A program made the position numbers and the translations under genes. Below are positions 33,801 to 42,373 of a DNA stretch of 64,000 nucleotides, piece by piece (position 1 is the stretch's first letter; the number at the start of each line of letters is the position of its first letter). The stretch lies in the NCBI RefSeq assembly GCF_001939045.1, contig NZ_MKIM01000023.1:33393-97392 (forward strand). The letters are read 5' to 3'. The DNA comes from Rhizobium oryziradicis (GTDB lineage: Bacteria; Pseudomonadota; Alphaproteobacteria; Rhizobiales; Rhizobiaceae). The notes below the pieces were generated by a model. The model was not told where the DNA came from and did not search any database. It saw only the letters and a list, made by a program, of their open reading frames with translations.

Positions 33801-35360
33801 ATGGCTGATCTCGCATCCGCATCTTCTGCGCAGGTTGTTTTGGCCGCACGCAATGTGGCGAAATCCTATGGCAATATTCATGCGCTCAAAGGTGTGAATT
33901 TCAACGTCTATCGCGGTCAGGTCACCGCCCTGTTTGGCGAAAACGGGGCCGGAAAATCGACCCTGATGAAAATCCTCTCCGGTGTTGTGCGGCCAACCTC
34001 GGGCGAGATTGTGCTGGATGGGCAATCTGTGACCTTGGCCTCATCCTCCCATGCGCGTGATCTTGGCATCTCGATCATTCATCAAGAGCTCAGTCTTGCT
34101 CCCAACATGAATGTACGTGACAATATCTTCATGGGGCGCGAAATCCTCAGCGCCACAGGCGTGAATTACGCCGAGGAAGAACGCCAGGCGCGCGCGCTGC
34201 TGCAAGAGCTGGAAGAAGACATTGATCCGTTGACGCCGGTGGAGGAATTGCGCCTTGGCCAGCAGCAGATTGTTGAAATTGCCCGTGCCTTGTCGGTCAA
34301 TTCCCGCATTCTGATCATGGATGAGCCAACATCGGCGCTCAGCGCCTCCGAAGTCGAGGTGCTGTTCAAGCTGATTTCGGATCTCAAAAGCCGTGGCGTT
34401 TCCATTGTTTACATCTCGCACCATCTGGAAGAGGCCTTACAGATTACCGACCACGCCGTGGTTTTGCGCGACGGGACCATGACCGCCTATGCCGAGCGTA
34501 AAGACATTGATCTGGAGTGGATTGTTCGCAACATGGTTGGCGAGAATTTCGATCTCGGCTCGCCACCCACGGGCCACACCATGGGCGATGTTGCACTGTC
34601 GATTGAAAATGTCACGGTGCAAGGCGGCCCCGGCCAAGGCTATGCCGTGGTCGATGACCTGTCGCTCAATGTGCGCGCTGGTGAAATTGTCTGCATCTAT
34701 GGCTTGATGGGCGCTGGCCGCACCGAGCTTTTGGAATGTGTTGCCGGGCGGATGCCCGCCGCAAGCGGCCGTATCCTGCTGCAAGGTCAGGATATATCGC
34801 ATTTTCGCATTGCCGATTGCATTGCTGCGGGCCTTGTTCTGGTGCCGGAAGACCGGCAGCGCGACGGACTGGTGCAAACCATGACGGTCGGCAGCAATCT
34901 GTCCCTGGCCAGCATCAGCAATTTCGCCCGAGGTTTCTTCACCTCCCGTCAAAAAGAGCAGGCGATTGTCAATCGCTCCATTCAGCGCGTGCACATCAAG
35001 ACCAGCGGTGGCAATTCTGCCATTGGCGCGCTGTCGGGCGGCAATCAGCAAAAGGTGGTGATTGGCAAAATGCTGGCCACCAATCCGAGGGTGATTTTGC
35101 TGGATGAACCCAGCCGCGGCATCGATATCGGCGCAAAAGCGGAAGTGTTCAAGCTGTTGGCCGAGGGCGCACGCGAGGGCTTGGCCGTGATTTACTCCAC
35201 CTCCGAGGTGGGAGAGTGCCTGAGCATCGCCCACCGCATCATCGTGATGCACCGTGGTCGCATCTCGGCAGAATTTGGACCTGATGCAAGCAAAGAGCAG
35301 ATCATGGCCGCCTCTGGTCAGGCTGTTGTTGCGCATTCGCCAGAACGCATGGAGCATTGA
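33801..35360 (+). CDS. eryE: Erythritol-type ABC importer ATPase EryE (RbsA family)
   Basis: Tandem ABC ATPase of 519 residues. The N-terminal half has Walker A GENGAGKST, a divergent signature LRLGQQQIVEIARAL and Walker B LIMDEPTSALS. The C-terminal half has a reduced Walker A (GLMGAGRTE), a normal signature (LSGGNQQKVVIGKML) and VILLDEPSRGIDIG. That asymmetry is the norm for RbsA/XylG. It lies in one operon with the DUF2291 gene, permease and binding-protein genes, divergent from eryA. Erythritol is the inferred substrate from this position; transport has not been shown here. Confidence 0.85.
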   Translation: MADLASASSAQVVLAARNVAKSYGNIHALKGVNFNVYRGQVTALFGENGAGKSTLMKILSGVVRPTSGEIVLDGQSVTLASSSHARDLGISIIHQELSLAPNMNVRDNIFMGREILSATGVNYAEEERQARALLQELEEDIDPLTPVEELRLGQQQIVEIARALSVNSRILIMDEPTSALSASEVEVLFKLISDLKSRGVSIVYISHHLEEALQITDHAVVLRDGTMTAYAERKDIDLEWIVRNMVGENFDLGSPPTGHTMGDVALSIENVTVQGGPGQGYAVVDDLSLNVRAGEIVCIYGLMGAGRTELLECVAGRMPAASGRILLQGQDISHFRIADCIAAGLVLVPEDRQRDGLVQTMTVGSNLSLASISNFARGFFTSRQKEQAIVNRSIQRVHIKTSGGNSAIGALSGGNQQKVVIGKMLATNPRVILLDEPSRGIDIGAKAEVFKLLAEGAREGLAVIYSTSEVGECLSIAHRIIVMHRGRISAEFGPDASKEQIMAASGQAVVAHSPERMEH

Positions 35361-36403
35361 TGATGTCGGTAACAAGCACGATAGACAAAAAGAGCCTGAC
35401 CCATCCGCCAAAGCGGCAGATCAATATCATCCAGCTTTTGTTCGAAGGACGGGCGTTCTTTGCGCTGATTGCGATTATTGCCGTGTTTTCATCGCTGTCA
35501 CCCTATTACTTCACCTTGAACAATTTCCTCATCATGGCCTCGCATGTTGCCATTTTCGGCCTGCTGGCTTTGGGAATGCTGCTGGTGATCCTCAATGGCG
35601 GCATTGATCTCTCCGTTGGCTCCACACTTGGCCTCTCAGGCGTGGTGGCAGGCTATTTGATGCAGGGCGTGGTGCTGAAAGACTATGGTGTCATTCTCTA
35701 CCCCCCGGTCTGGGCGGTGGTGGTGATGACCTGCGCGCTGGGTGCCTTTGTTGGCGCCATAAACGGCGTGTTGATTGCCTTTTTGCGCGTGCCTGCCTTC
35801 GTGGCAACTCTAGGTGTGCTGTATGTGGCGCGCGGTGCAGCCCTGCTGATGACCAATGGTCTGACGTTTAACAATCTGGGTGGCACGCCAGAGCACGGCA
35901 ATATGGGCTTTGACTGGCTGGGGTTTAATCGCCTGTTTGGCGTACCAATCGGCGTGCTGGTGTTGGCCTGCGTTGCCATTCTCTGCGCAATCTTGCTGAT
36001 GCGCACCGCCTTTGGCCGCTGGCTTTATGCATCGGGTGGCAATGAAAATGCAGCCGAACTGTCGGGCGTGCCGGTCAAGCGGGTGAAGATCATTGCCTAT
36101 GTGCTGTCCGGTGTGTGCGCCGCCATTGCAGGCCTGGTGCTGTCATCGCAGCTGACTTCGGCCGGGCCAACAGCCGGCACCTCTTATGAACTCACCGCCA
36201 TTGCGGCTGTGGTGATTGGCGGAGCGGCGCTGACCGGCGGGCGTGGCACGGTGCTGGGCACCATGCTTGGGGCCTTCGTGATTGGTTTTCTGTCGGATGG
36301 CTTGGTCATCATCGGCGTGTCGTCCTACTGGCAAACCGTGTTTACCGGCGCGGTGATTGTCATGGCCGTGTTGCTCAACAGCATTCGTTACGGACGCCGC
36401 TAA
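35360..36403 (+). CDS. eryF: Erythritol-type ABC importer permease EryF (RbsC family)
   Basis: Inner-membrane permease of 347 residues with about ten helices. The family signature FGLLALGMLLVILNGGIDLS (substrate channel region) and GTSYELTAIAAVVIGGAALT are present. The start ATG at 35360 overlaps the EryE stop (TGATG); a second ATG follows at 35363. A GGAG lies upstream. It pairs as a homodimer with the EryE ATPase in this transporter class. Confidence 0.85.
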   Translation: MMSVTSTIDKKSLTHPPKRQINIIQLLFEGRAFFALIAIIAVFSSLSPYYFTLNNFLIMASHVAIFGLLALGMLLVILNGGIDLSVGSTLGLSGVVAGYLMQGVVLKDYGVILYPPVWAVVVMTCALGAFVGAINGVLIAFLRVPAFVATLGVLYVARGAALLMTNGLTFNNLGGTPEHGNMGFDWLGFNRLFGVPIGVLVLACVAILCAILLMRTAFGRWLYASGGNENAAELSGVPVKRVKIIAYVLSGVCAAIAGLVLSSQLTSAGPTAGTSYELTAIAAVVIGGAALTGGRGTVLGTMLGAFVIGFLSDGLVIIGVSSYWQTVFTGAVIVMAVLLNSIRYGRR

Positions 36404-36510
36404 CAAATACGAAAATTTTCCGTATCGGGGTGGGGTCGCTCACAGTCCGCGTCGGGAGGAGTGCCGGATCCTCGGCAAAATACGTGAACTGGATCAAAGG
36501 GAGAGAGTGA

Positions 36511-37458
36511 ATGTTCAAGAAAAGCATGAAAATTATGTTTGCGGCCGTGGCAGCCTTGCCGCTTCTGGCCAGCGTATCCTGGGCCGATGGGTTGATGACG
36601 ATTATCGTCAATGATCCGTCCAACCCCTATTGGTACACCGAGGGTCAGGTGGCAAAAGCGGCGGCTGAAAAGCTGGGCTATACCGCGACCGTCAGCGCCC
36701 ACAAAGGTGACACCAACACCGAAAGCAAGTTGATTGACACGGCCATCACCAACAAATCCAAGGCCATCATTCTGGATCCGGCCAATGCCGATGGCTCCAT
36801 CGGTGCTGTGAAAAAGGCCGTTGCGGCTGGCATTCCGGTGTTTTTGGTCAATGCCGAGATCAATCAGGAAGGTTTGGCCAAGGCGCAATTGGTGTCCAAC
36901 AATGCGCAAGGGGCGGCCCTTGGCGCGACCCAATGGGTGGCAGATGTTGGCGACAAGGGCAATTACGCCGAATTGTTCGGTGCCCCTTCCGATAACAATG
37001 CCGCAACCCGCTCCAATGGCTATGAAACGGTTCTGAGCCAATATCCTGATCTGGTCAAAGTTGCCAAGGAAGTGGCCAATTGGGACCGCACGCAAGGTCA
37101 TGACAAGATGCAGTCGATGTTGCAGGCCCACCCAGACATCATCGGCGTCATCAGCGGCAATGATGAAATGGCGCTGGGTGCGATTGCCGCTTTGAAGGAA
37201 GCGGGCAAGCTGTCCAAGGTCAAGGTTGGTGGTTTTGACGGATCACCGGATGCTGTGGCTGCCATCAAGGCCGGTGAGCTGCAATATACCGTGTTGCAAC
37301 CTGTCGCGGTGTTTTCTGAGGAGGCCGTGAAACAGGCCGACAGCTTCATCAAGACCGGCAAAACCGGGGCCAGCTCTGAAAAGCAGCTGTTTGATTGCTT
37401 GCTGATCACCAAGGACAATGTGGCGAAATACACAGCACCGTTTGTGCTGTCAAAATAA
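36511..37458 (+). CDS. eryG: Erythritol-type ABC importer binding protein EryG (RbsB family)
   Basis: Periplasmic sugar-binding protein of 315 residues (type I periplasmic fold). Signal peptide about 1-25 (cleavage near SWADG), then LMTIIVNDPSNPYWYTEGQV, KAIILDPANADGSIGAVKKA, VISGNDEMALGAIAALKEAG and KVGGFDGSPDAVAAIKAG. GGGAGAG lies upstream of the ATG. A 107-base gap follows the permease gene, and a strong terminator follows the stop. Erythritol is the inferred ligand from the ery neighbourhood. Confidence 0.85.
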   Translation: MFKKSMKIMFAAVAALPLLASVSWADGLMTIIVNDPSNPYWYTEGQVAKAAAEKLGYTATVSAHKGDTNTESKLIDTAITNKSKAIILDPANADGSIGAVKKAVAAGIPVFLVNAEINQEGLAKAQLVSNNAQGAALGATQWVADVGDKGNYAELFGAPSDNNAATRSNGYETVLSQYPDLVKVAKEVANWDRTQGHDKMQSMLQAHPDIIGVISGNDEMALGAIAALKEAGKLSKVKVGGFDGSPDAVAAIKAGELQYTVLQPVAVFSEEAVKQADSFIKTGKTGASSEKQLFDCLLITKDNVAKYTAPFVLSK

Positions 37459-37477
37459 GCCACCCATGCAAAATCGG

Positions 37478-37510
37478 GGCGTGGCTCTGCCACGCCTTGT
37501 TTGTTTTTCG
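37478..37510 (+). terminator. Rho-independent terminator after eryG
   Basis: GGCGTGGC-TCT-GCCACGCC forms a perfect eight-base stem with a three-base loop, followed by TTGTTTGTTTTT. It separates the importer operon from the DeoR-kinase-dehydrogenase genes. Confidence 0.85.
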
Positions 37511-37570
37511 CCGCAAGCGGTGTGCTGGCTGGTTGATCTGCGTGTTGCAATGGATGATACCAACGTGTGA

Positions 37571-38437
37571 GTGCCATCAACATCGGACGTGATCGTGAGC
37601 AAAAAAGCCAATTTAGACACTCTTCTTTCCACGGAACTGCCCAGCGACAGCCGCCATGCGCGCCAGCTGGTGCGCCGTCAGTTGATTGCCGAGGCCATTT
37701 TGGCGGAAGGATCGCTGAGGATTGAAGATCTCACTGAGCGTTTTGGCATCAGCCTCATGACAGCCCATCGCGATGTGGATGAGTTGGTCAGCCGGGGCCT
37801 GTTTCGCAAAACCCGCGGCATTGTCTCGGCCTCGCCCACCAGTTTGATCGAGGCTAGCGATGTCTATCGCGCCACCCGTCAGGCCGATGAAAAGCAGCAG
37901 ATTGCTGATCTGGCTCTCACCTTCGTGGAGCCGGGACAGGCTATTTTCCTCGATGATTCCACCACCGTGCAGCATATGGTGCAGCAGCTTCCCGGCAAGG
38001 TGCCTTTGACGGCGATTACCAATTCGCTGACATTGATCAACGCTTTGAAGGATGTGCGTGACCTGACATTGCTCAGTCTGGGCGGGCATTATTACAATTG
38101 GTGCAATGCCTTTATGGGGCGGGTGACAACCCATGAAATCCGCCAGCTTCGCGCTGATATTGCCTTCATGTCTATGTCGGCCATCATTGATGACATCGCC
38201 TTTCACCAATCACCGGAAATGGTGGAAACCAAACGGGCGATGTTTGAGTGCGCTGCCAAGCGCATTCTTCTGGCCGACCACACCAAGTTTGAACGCCGTG
38301 CCCTGCATAGTTTTGCAGCATTGAAAGAATTTGACGTGGTGATTGTCGATGATGGCATGCCCAACATCGACCAGGACCGCATGCGTGACAAAGGCGTCAA
38401 TGTGCTGGTGGCACAGGGCGCAAGACACAAGACGTAA
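37571..38437 (+). CDS. DeoR-family transcriptional regulator
   Basis: Repressor of up to 288 residues. An N-terminal DeoR helix-turn-helix (LRIEDLTERFGISLMTAHRD, VDELVSRGLFRKTRG) is followed by the sugar-phosphate sensing domain (IFLDDSTTVQHMVQQLPGK, ADIAFMSMSAI, LLADHTKFERRAL). The start is uncertain: GTG at 37571 gives full length, GTG at 37589 or 37595 a slightly shorter one. It stands 55 bases before the kinase gene and probably controls the kinase-dehydrogenase pair downstream. Confidence 0.82.
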   Translation: MPSTSDVIVSKKANLDTLLSTELPSDSRHARQLVRRQLIAEAILAEGSLRIEDLTERFGISLMTAHRDVDELVSRGLFRKTRGIVSASPTSLIEASDVYRATRQADEKQQIADLALTFVEPGQAIFLDDSTTVQHMVQQLPGKVPLTAITNSLTLINALKDVRDLTLLSLGGHYYNWCNAFMGRVTTHEIRQLRADIAFMSMSAIIDDIAFHQSPEMVETKRAMFECAAKRILLADHTKFERRALHSFAALKEFDVVIVDDGMPNIDQDRMRDKGVNVLVAQGARHKT

Positions 38438-38492
38438 CAGGCGCGCCGCGCAGACCTGCGCAAGCCGCGACCTGTTGGAAAGAGGAGACGGC

Positions 38493-40025
38493 ATGCCAAG
38501 CCTGCTTGGAATTGATAGTGGCCTGACGGTAACCAAAGCCGTTCTATTTGACGTGGATGGCAAGCAGATTGCCGTTGCGCGCCGTCGCATTGCCCAAGTG
38601 ATGCCCAAGCCGCATCATGTTGAGCGTGATATGCAATCGTTCTGGATGGGAACCGCAGAGGCCATCAAAGAGGTGATTGCTTTATCGGGACGGCCAGCGT
38701 CTGACATTCAAGCGGTGGGCGCAACAGCTCATGGTGATGGCATCTACCTTCTTGATCAGCACCACCATCCCTTGGGCGCTGGTATTTTATCGCTCGATAG
38801 CCGGGCTGGCACTTTGGCGCAACAATGGATCGATGGCCCGGACTCGAATGCAATGTTGGCGCTGACCGGCCAATTGCCCCATGCATCCGCGCCTTCCGCT
38901 TTGCTGGCATGGATTAAACGCCACGAGCCTGAGCGCTTTGCCAGCATTCGTCATGTGCTGAGCTGCAAGGATTGGCTGCGCTTTTGCCTCACTGGTGAGG
39001 TGGGAACCGATTATACCGAGGCCAGCACCTCTTTTACCGATGTGCGCAGCCAGACCTACAGCCGCGATGCGCTCTCGCTGTTTGGCCTTGAAGAGGTCTG
39101 GTCGTGGCTTCCACCCATCTCCCGCTCCGATTGCGTGGTGGCTGGCGTGAGTTTGAAAGCAGCCGAGGAAACCGGCCTGATGGCTGGCACACCCGTGGTG
39201 GCGGGGCTGCATGATGTGACGGCGTCAGCGCTGGGCATTGGCGGCTATGGTGCCGGAGTTGCGTCCGTTATTGCCGGAACCTATTCTATCAATGAGACAA
39301 TGTCTTCTCAGCCCAATGTCAGCCGCAACTGGTTTTGCCGCAACGGCATTGCAGCCGGTGAATGGAACAATATGGCGATTTCGCCTGCCTCCACCACCAA
39401 TTATGACTGGTTTGTTGATCGGCTGTGTGATGCCGAGGCGCAGGCTGCCGAAGCCAGTGGCCAATCCATTCACACCCTGCTGGCTGGTGAAATTGATGCG
39501 GCCTTTGCAAGGCCTTCCACCGTGATGTTCCATCCCTATCTGTTTGGCTCGCCTTATGGCGCGCAGGCCAGTGCCAGCTTTTTCGGGCTAAACGGTTGGC
39601 ATGATCGAGGCGATTTGTTGCGCGCCGTGCTGGAAGGCATTGCTTTCAACCATCGTCTGCACGTGGATGATCTGGCCGCTGGCTTTGCCTTTGACAGCGT
39701 GCGCCTCACCGGCGGCGTGTCGCGCAACCCATCAGTCGCGCAGCTGTTTTGCGATGTGCTGAACAAGCCGGTGACCGTGACCACAACGGCTGAGGCCGCT
39801 GCCTGGGGTGCGGCTTTGTGCGCAGGCTCCGGTGTCGGTGTCTATGAAACACCCAGGCATGACCCACGCCCGCTGGATCAGTTGGAGCAGCATTATGTGC
39901 CAGATGCGGGCAGGGTGCGTTTTTATCAGCAACGGTTTGAACTGTTTCAGGATTTGGCCACTGCCATGGCACCCCTGTGGTCGCGCATGGCAGTCTTGAA
40001 TGACACGCAGCAGGTAGCCCTATGA
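38493..40025 (+). CDS. Second FGGY carbohydrate kinase in the polyol region
   Basis: Sugar or polyol kinase of 510 residues. N-terminal motif LLGIDSGLTVTKAVLFDVDG; C-terminal nucleotide motif VRLTGGVSRNPSVAQLFCDV and AAWGAALCAGSG. The ATG at 38493 has AGAGGAG upstream. The sequence is closer to pentulose/L-xylulose-type kinases than to EryA, so it is not a recent duplicate. Its stop overlaps the start of a GlpD-like dehydrogenase by four bases, the same coupling as eryA-eryB. A polyol kinase feeding a polyol-phosphate dehydrogenase is the natural reading; the substrate is unknown. Confidence 0.82.
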   Translation: MPSLLGIDSGLTVTKAVLFDVDGKQIAVARRRIAQVMPKPHHVERDMQSFWMGTAEAIKEVIALSGRPASDIQAVGATAHGDGIYLLDQHHHPLGAGILSLDSRAGTLAQQWIDGPDSNAMLALTGQLPHASAPSALLAWIKRHEPERFASIRHVLSCKDWLRFCLTGEVGTDYTEASTSFTDVRSQTYSRDALSLFGLEEVWSWLPPISRSDCVVAGVSLKAAEETGLMAGTPVVAGLHDVTASALGIGGYGAGVASVIAGTYSINETMSSQPNVSRNWFCRNGIAAGEWNNMAISPASTTNYDWFVDRLCDAEAQAAEASGQSIHTLLAGEIDAAFARPSTVMFHPYLFGSPYGAQASASFFGLNGWHDRGDLLRAVLEGIAFNHRLHVDDLAAGFAFDSVRLTGGVSRNPSVAQLFCDVLNKPVTVTTTAEAAAWGAALCAGSGVGVYETPRHDPRPLDQLEQHYVPDAGRVRFYQQRFELFQDLATAMAPLWSRMAVLNDTQQVAL

Positions 40026-41695
40026 ACGACCGTAATGAGAGCCTTTTTGATGTTGTTATTCTTGGTGCTGGCATCAATGGTGCCGGGCTGTTTCGGGATC
40101 TATGCGAGCAGGGCATCACGTGCTTGTTGGTGGAAAAAACCGATTTTGGCGCGGGCACCAGTGCCGCCCCCTCACGGCTCATTCACGGCGGGCTGAAATA
40201 TCTGGAAACGGGCGAGTTTTCGCTGGTGGCGCAATCGACACTGGAGCGCAATCTGCTTTTGAAAAATGCGCCCCATTGCGTCACACCGCTGCCAACCTTC
40301 ATTCCGGCTTTCTCATGGACGCGTGGCATCTACGCTGCCTTGCGCACCCTTGCCGGATCGACAACGGCACCCCGCAGCCGGGGTGCATTGCTGATCAAGA
40401 TCGGCTTAGCGCTTTATGATTTTTATGGTGCGCGCCACCGGGTCATGCCGCGTCACCGCTTTTTGTCCAAAGCCGCGTCGCGTAAACACATTCCGCCGTT
40501 GACCAACAGCATTGTGGCGGGCGGCATTTATTATGATGCAAAGATCAGCCGTCCTGAAAGGCTTGTCTATGAACTGGTGCGCGATGGGCTGAACGCCAAT
40601 CCCCACTCCAGAGCCGTCACCTATACCGATCTGGTGGCAAGCGAGGCCGGTGTGCTGACGTTTCAAAGGCAGGACAGCCAGACATTTTCAGTCAAGCCTT
40701 CGCTTGTGGTCAATGCCAGTGGTCCGTGGATTGATCGAGTGAATGCAGCGCTTGGCACCCCCACCAAGATGATTGGTGGCACCAAAGGTTCGCATATCCT
40801 GCTGGATCACCCGCAACTGCTGCAAAGCCTGAAAGGCCACATGATCTATTTTGAGGCTGATGACGGGCGCATATGTCTGGTCTATGACTATCTCGGCTTT
40901 GCCTTGGTGGGCTCCACGGATATTCCCAGCGACAACCCCGATGCGGTCCACTGCGAGGAGCCTGAGCTGGATTATTTCCTCGACAGTTTGCGCAGCTTGC
41001 TACCGGGCCTGTCCTTTGACCGTGAGCAGGTGGTTTATAGCTATAGTGGCATTCGTCCGCTCCCGGCCTCGGATGCCACAAACCCCGGCCTGATCAGCCG
41101 CGACCATTCTGCACCCGTGCTGGAGGCAAACGGTGAGCGGCCCTTTGCCATCATCTCTCTGGTTGGCGGCAAATGGACAACCTTTCGCGGCTTCGCCGAA
41201 GAGGTCACGGATACTGTTCTTGCAAGACTTGGTCGCAAACGGATTTGCAGCACACAAAACCTGCCAATCGGCGGTGGCCGTGATTTTCCGGCCAATGAGG
41301 GAGCGCGCACGCAATGGGTGGCTGATCTGGCAAAGCAATATGGGTTGAGCACTGCGAGGGCCGCAGAGTTGCTAACGCGCTATGGCACGACCATGCAGTC
41401 GATGTTGGCGGCTTCCTCGACCTATCGAGATGACCAGCGCCTGAGCACAGTGCCGTCCTACAGCGCCTTGGAAATTGACTGGCTTGTGAAGCACGAACTG
41501 GTTGTCAGCCTCGCAGACATCGTGTTTCGCCGCACCAGCATGGCCATTGAAAATGCTTTAAGCGTGCAAACCTTGCAAGAAATCGCAGCCATTGCGGCCC
41601 CAAGCCTTGGATGGAATGCGGCCCGACAGGCTGAAGAGACACAAGCCGTGACCCGGCAATTACGCGAACGTCATGGGGTGAACCTTCGACCATAG
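40022..41695 (+). CDS. Second GlpD-like FAD-dependent polyol-phosphate dehydrogenase
   Basis: FAD-dependent dehydrogenase of 557 residues in the glycerol-3-phosphate dehydrogenase family. FAD motif VVILGAGINGAGLFRDLCEQ, substrate loop SAAPSRLIHGGLKYLETGEF, NASGPWIDRV, GSTDIPSDNPD and GGKWTTFRGFAEEV are visible. It differs from EryB by an insertion around FSWTRGIYAALRTLAGSTTA. Start in an ATGA overlap with the kinase. It could be an aerobic GlpD for glycerol 3-phosphate or a dehydrogenase for the product of the adjacent kinase; the fused arrangement favours the second. Confidence 0.82.
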   Translation: MNDRNESLFDVVILGAGINGAGLFRDLCEQGITCLLVEKTDFGAGTSAAPSRLIHGGLKYLETGEFSLVAQSTLERNLLLKNAPHCVTPLPTFIPAFSWTRGIYAALRTLAGSTTAPRSRGALLIKIGLALYDFYGARHRVMPRHRFLSKAASRKHIPPLTNSIVAGGIYYDAKISRPERLVYELVRDGLNANPHSRAVTYTDLVASEAGVLTFQRQDSQTFSVKPSLVVNASGPWIDRVNAALGTPTKMIGGTKGSHILLDHPQLLQSLKGHMIYFEADDGRICLVYDYLGFALVGSTDIPSDNPDAVHCEEPELDYFLDSLRSLLPGLSFDREQVVYSYSGIRPLPASDATNPGLISRDHSAPVLEANGERPFAIISLVGGKWTTFRGFAEEVTDTVLARLGRKRICSTQNLPIGGGRDFPANEGARTQWVADLAKQYGLSTARAAELLTRYGTTMQSMLAASSTYRDDQRLSTVPSYSALEIDWLVKHELVVSLADIVFRRTSMAIENALSVQTLQEIAAIAAPSLGWNAARQAEETQAVTRQLRERHGVNLRP

Positions 41696-41857
41696 GCCAT
41701 TGTTGGTCTTTCGAAACGGATGGCTTTGCGATTGCGTGATGGGAAAAGTTTCAAATAAGAGATTTAGCACAGACGCTTATATGAGAAGGCTTGCCCTCAA
41801 GGAGCAATAGCGCCTATATACAGGGCTTGATTGAATATAGATGGCAAGCAGCGGGAT

Positions 41858-42316
41858 ATGTTGACAAAAAAGGGGAAGTACGGGCTCAAGGCGCTGGTGT
41901 ATCTGGCGCAACTGTCCCCGAGTGAGACTGCGTTCGTCGCAGACATTGCATCCAAAAACAATATTTCCAAAAAATTCCTCGACACTATTTTGCTGGAGTT
42001 GAGGAATGGCGGCATTCTGCGCTCCAAGAAGGGGCCGGGTGGCGGATACGCGCTCTCAAAGCCTGCGTCAGAGATTTTCGTTGGACAGGCGGTTCGTATT
42101 CTGGATGGTCCTTTGGCACCGATCCGTTGCGCCAGCAAAACCGCGTTTGAAGCATGTGACGATTGCGATCACCCGGAAGACTGTCAAATTCGATCTGCCA
42201 TGACAGAAGTGCGTGATGCCATCGCCAGCATTCTCGATGGGATGACCTTGGAGGAGCTGGTAAGCAAGACCTCTTCGACGTCGAACACATTGGATGTGCT
42301 GACGCACTCGGCGTAA
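41858..42316 (+). CDS. Rrf2-family regulator with clustered cysteines
   Basis: Winged-helix regulator of 152 residues. DNA-binding helix VADIASKNNISKKFLDTILL; wing RSKKGPGGGYALSKP. Cysteines lie at about 91, 100, 103 and 109 (RCASK, EACDDCDHPEDC), as in iron-sulfur Rrf2 proteins such as RirA or IscR, though the exact spacing differs. I chose the ATG at 41858 (MLTKKGKYGL). It is convergent with an SfnB-like gene and near sulfonate genes, so sulfur or Fe-S control is a fair guess. Which genes it binds is unknown. Confidence 0.8.
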   Translation: MLTKKGKYGLKALVYLAQLSPSETAFVADIASKNNISKKFLDTILLELRNGGILRSKKGPGGGYALSKPASEIFVGQAVRILDGPLAPIRCASKTAFEACDDCDHPEDCQIRSAMTEVRDAIASILDGMTLEELVSKTSSTSNTLDVLTHSA

Positions 42317-42373
42317 CGACCGCCGTATCTCGATTTTGTTGCCTTGATAATCCCTCTGTTTAATCCATCAACG

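Noticed and set aside
34437..35411. A 324-codon minus-strand frame
   Set aside because: Antisense to the EryE ATPase, whose motifs are intact; composition is that of a shadow frame.
40022..41695. Simple glycerol catabolism (glpK-glpD)
   Set aside because: The coupled kinase is not glycerol-kinase-like and no glycerol facilitator or transporter genes are present, so a plain glp operon is less likely. Kept as an alternative for the dehydrogenase.
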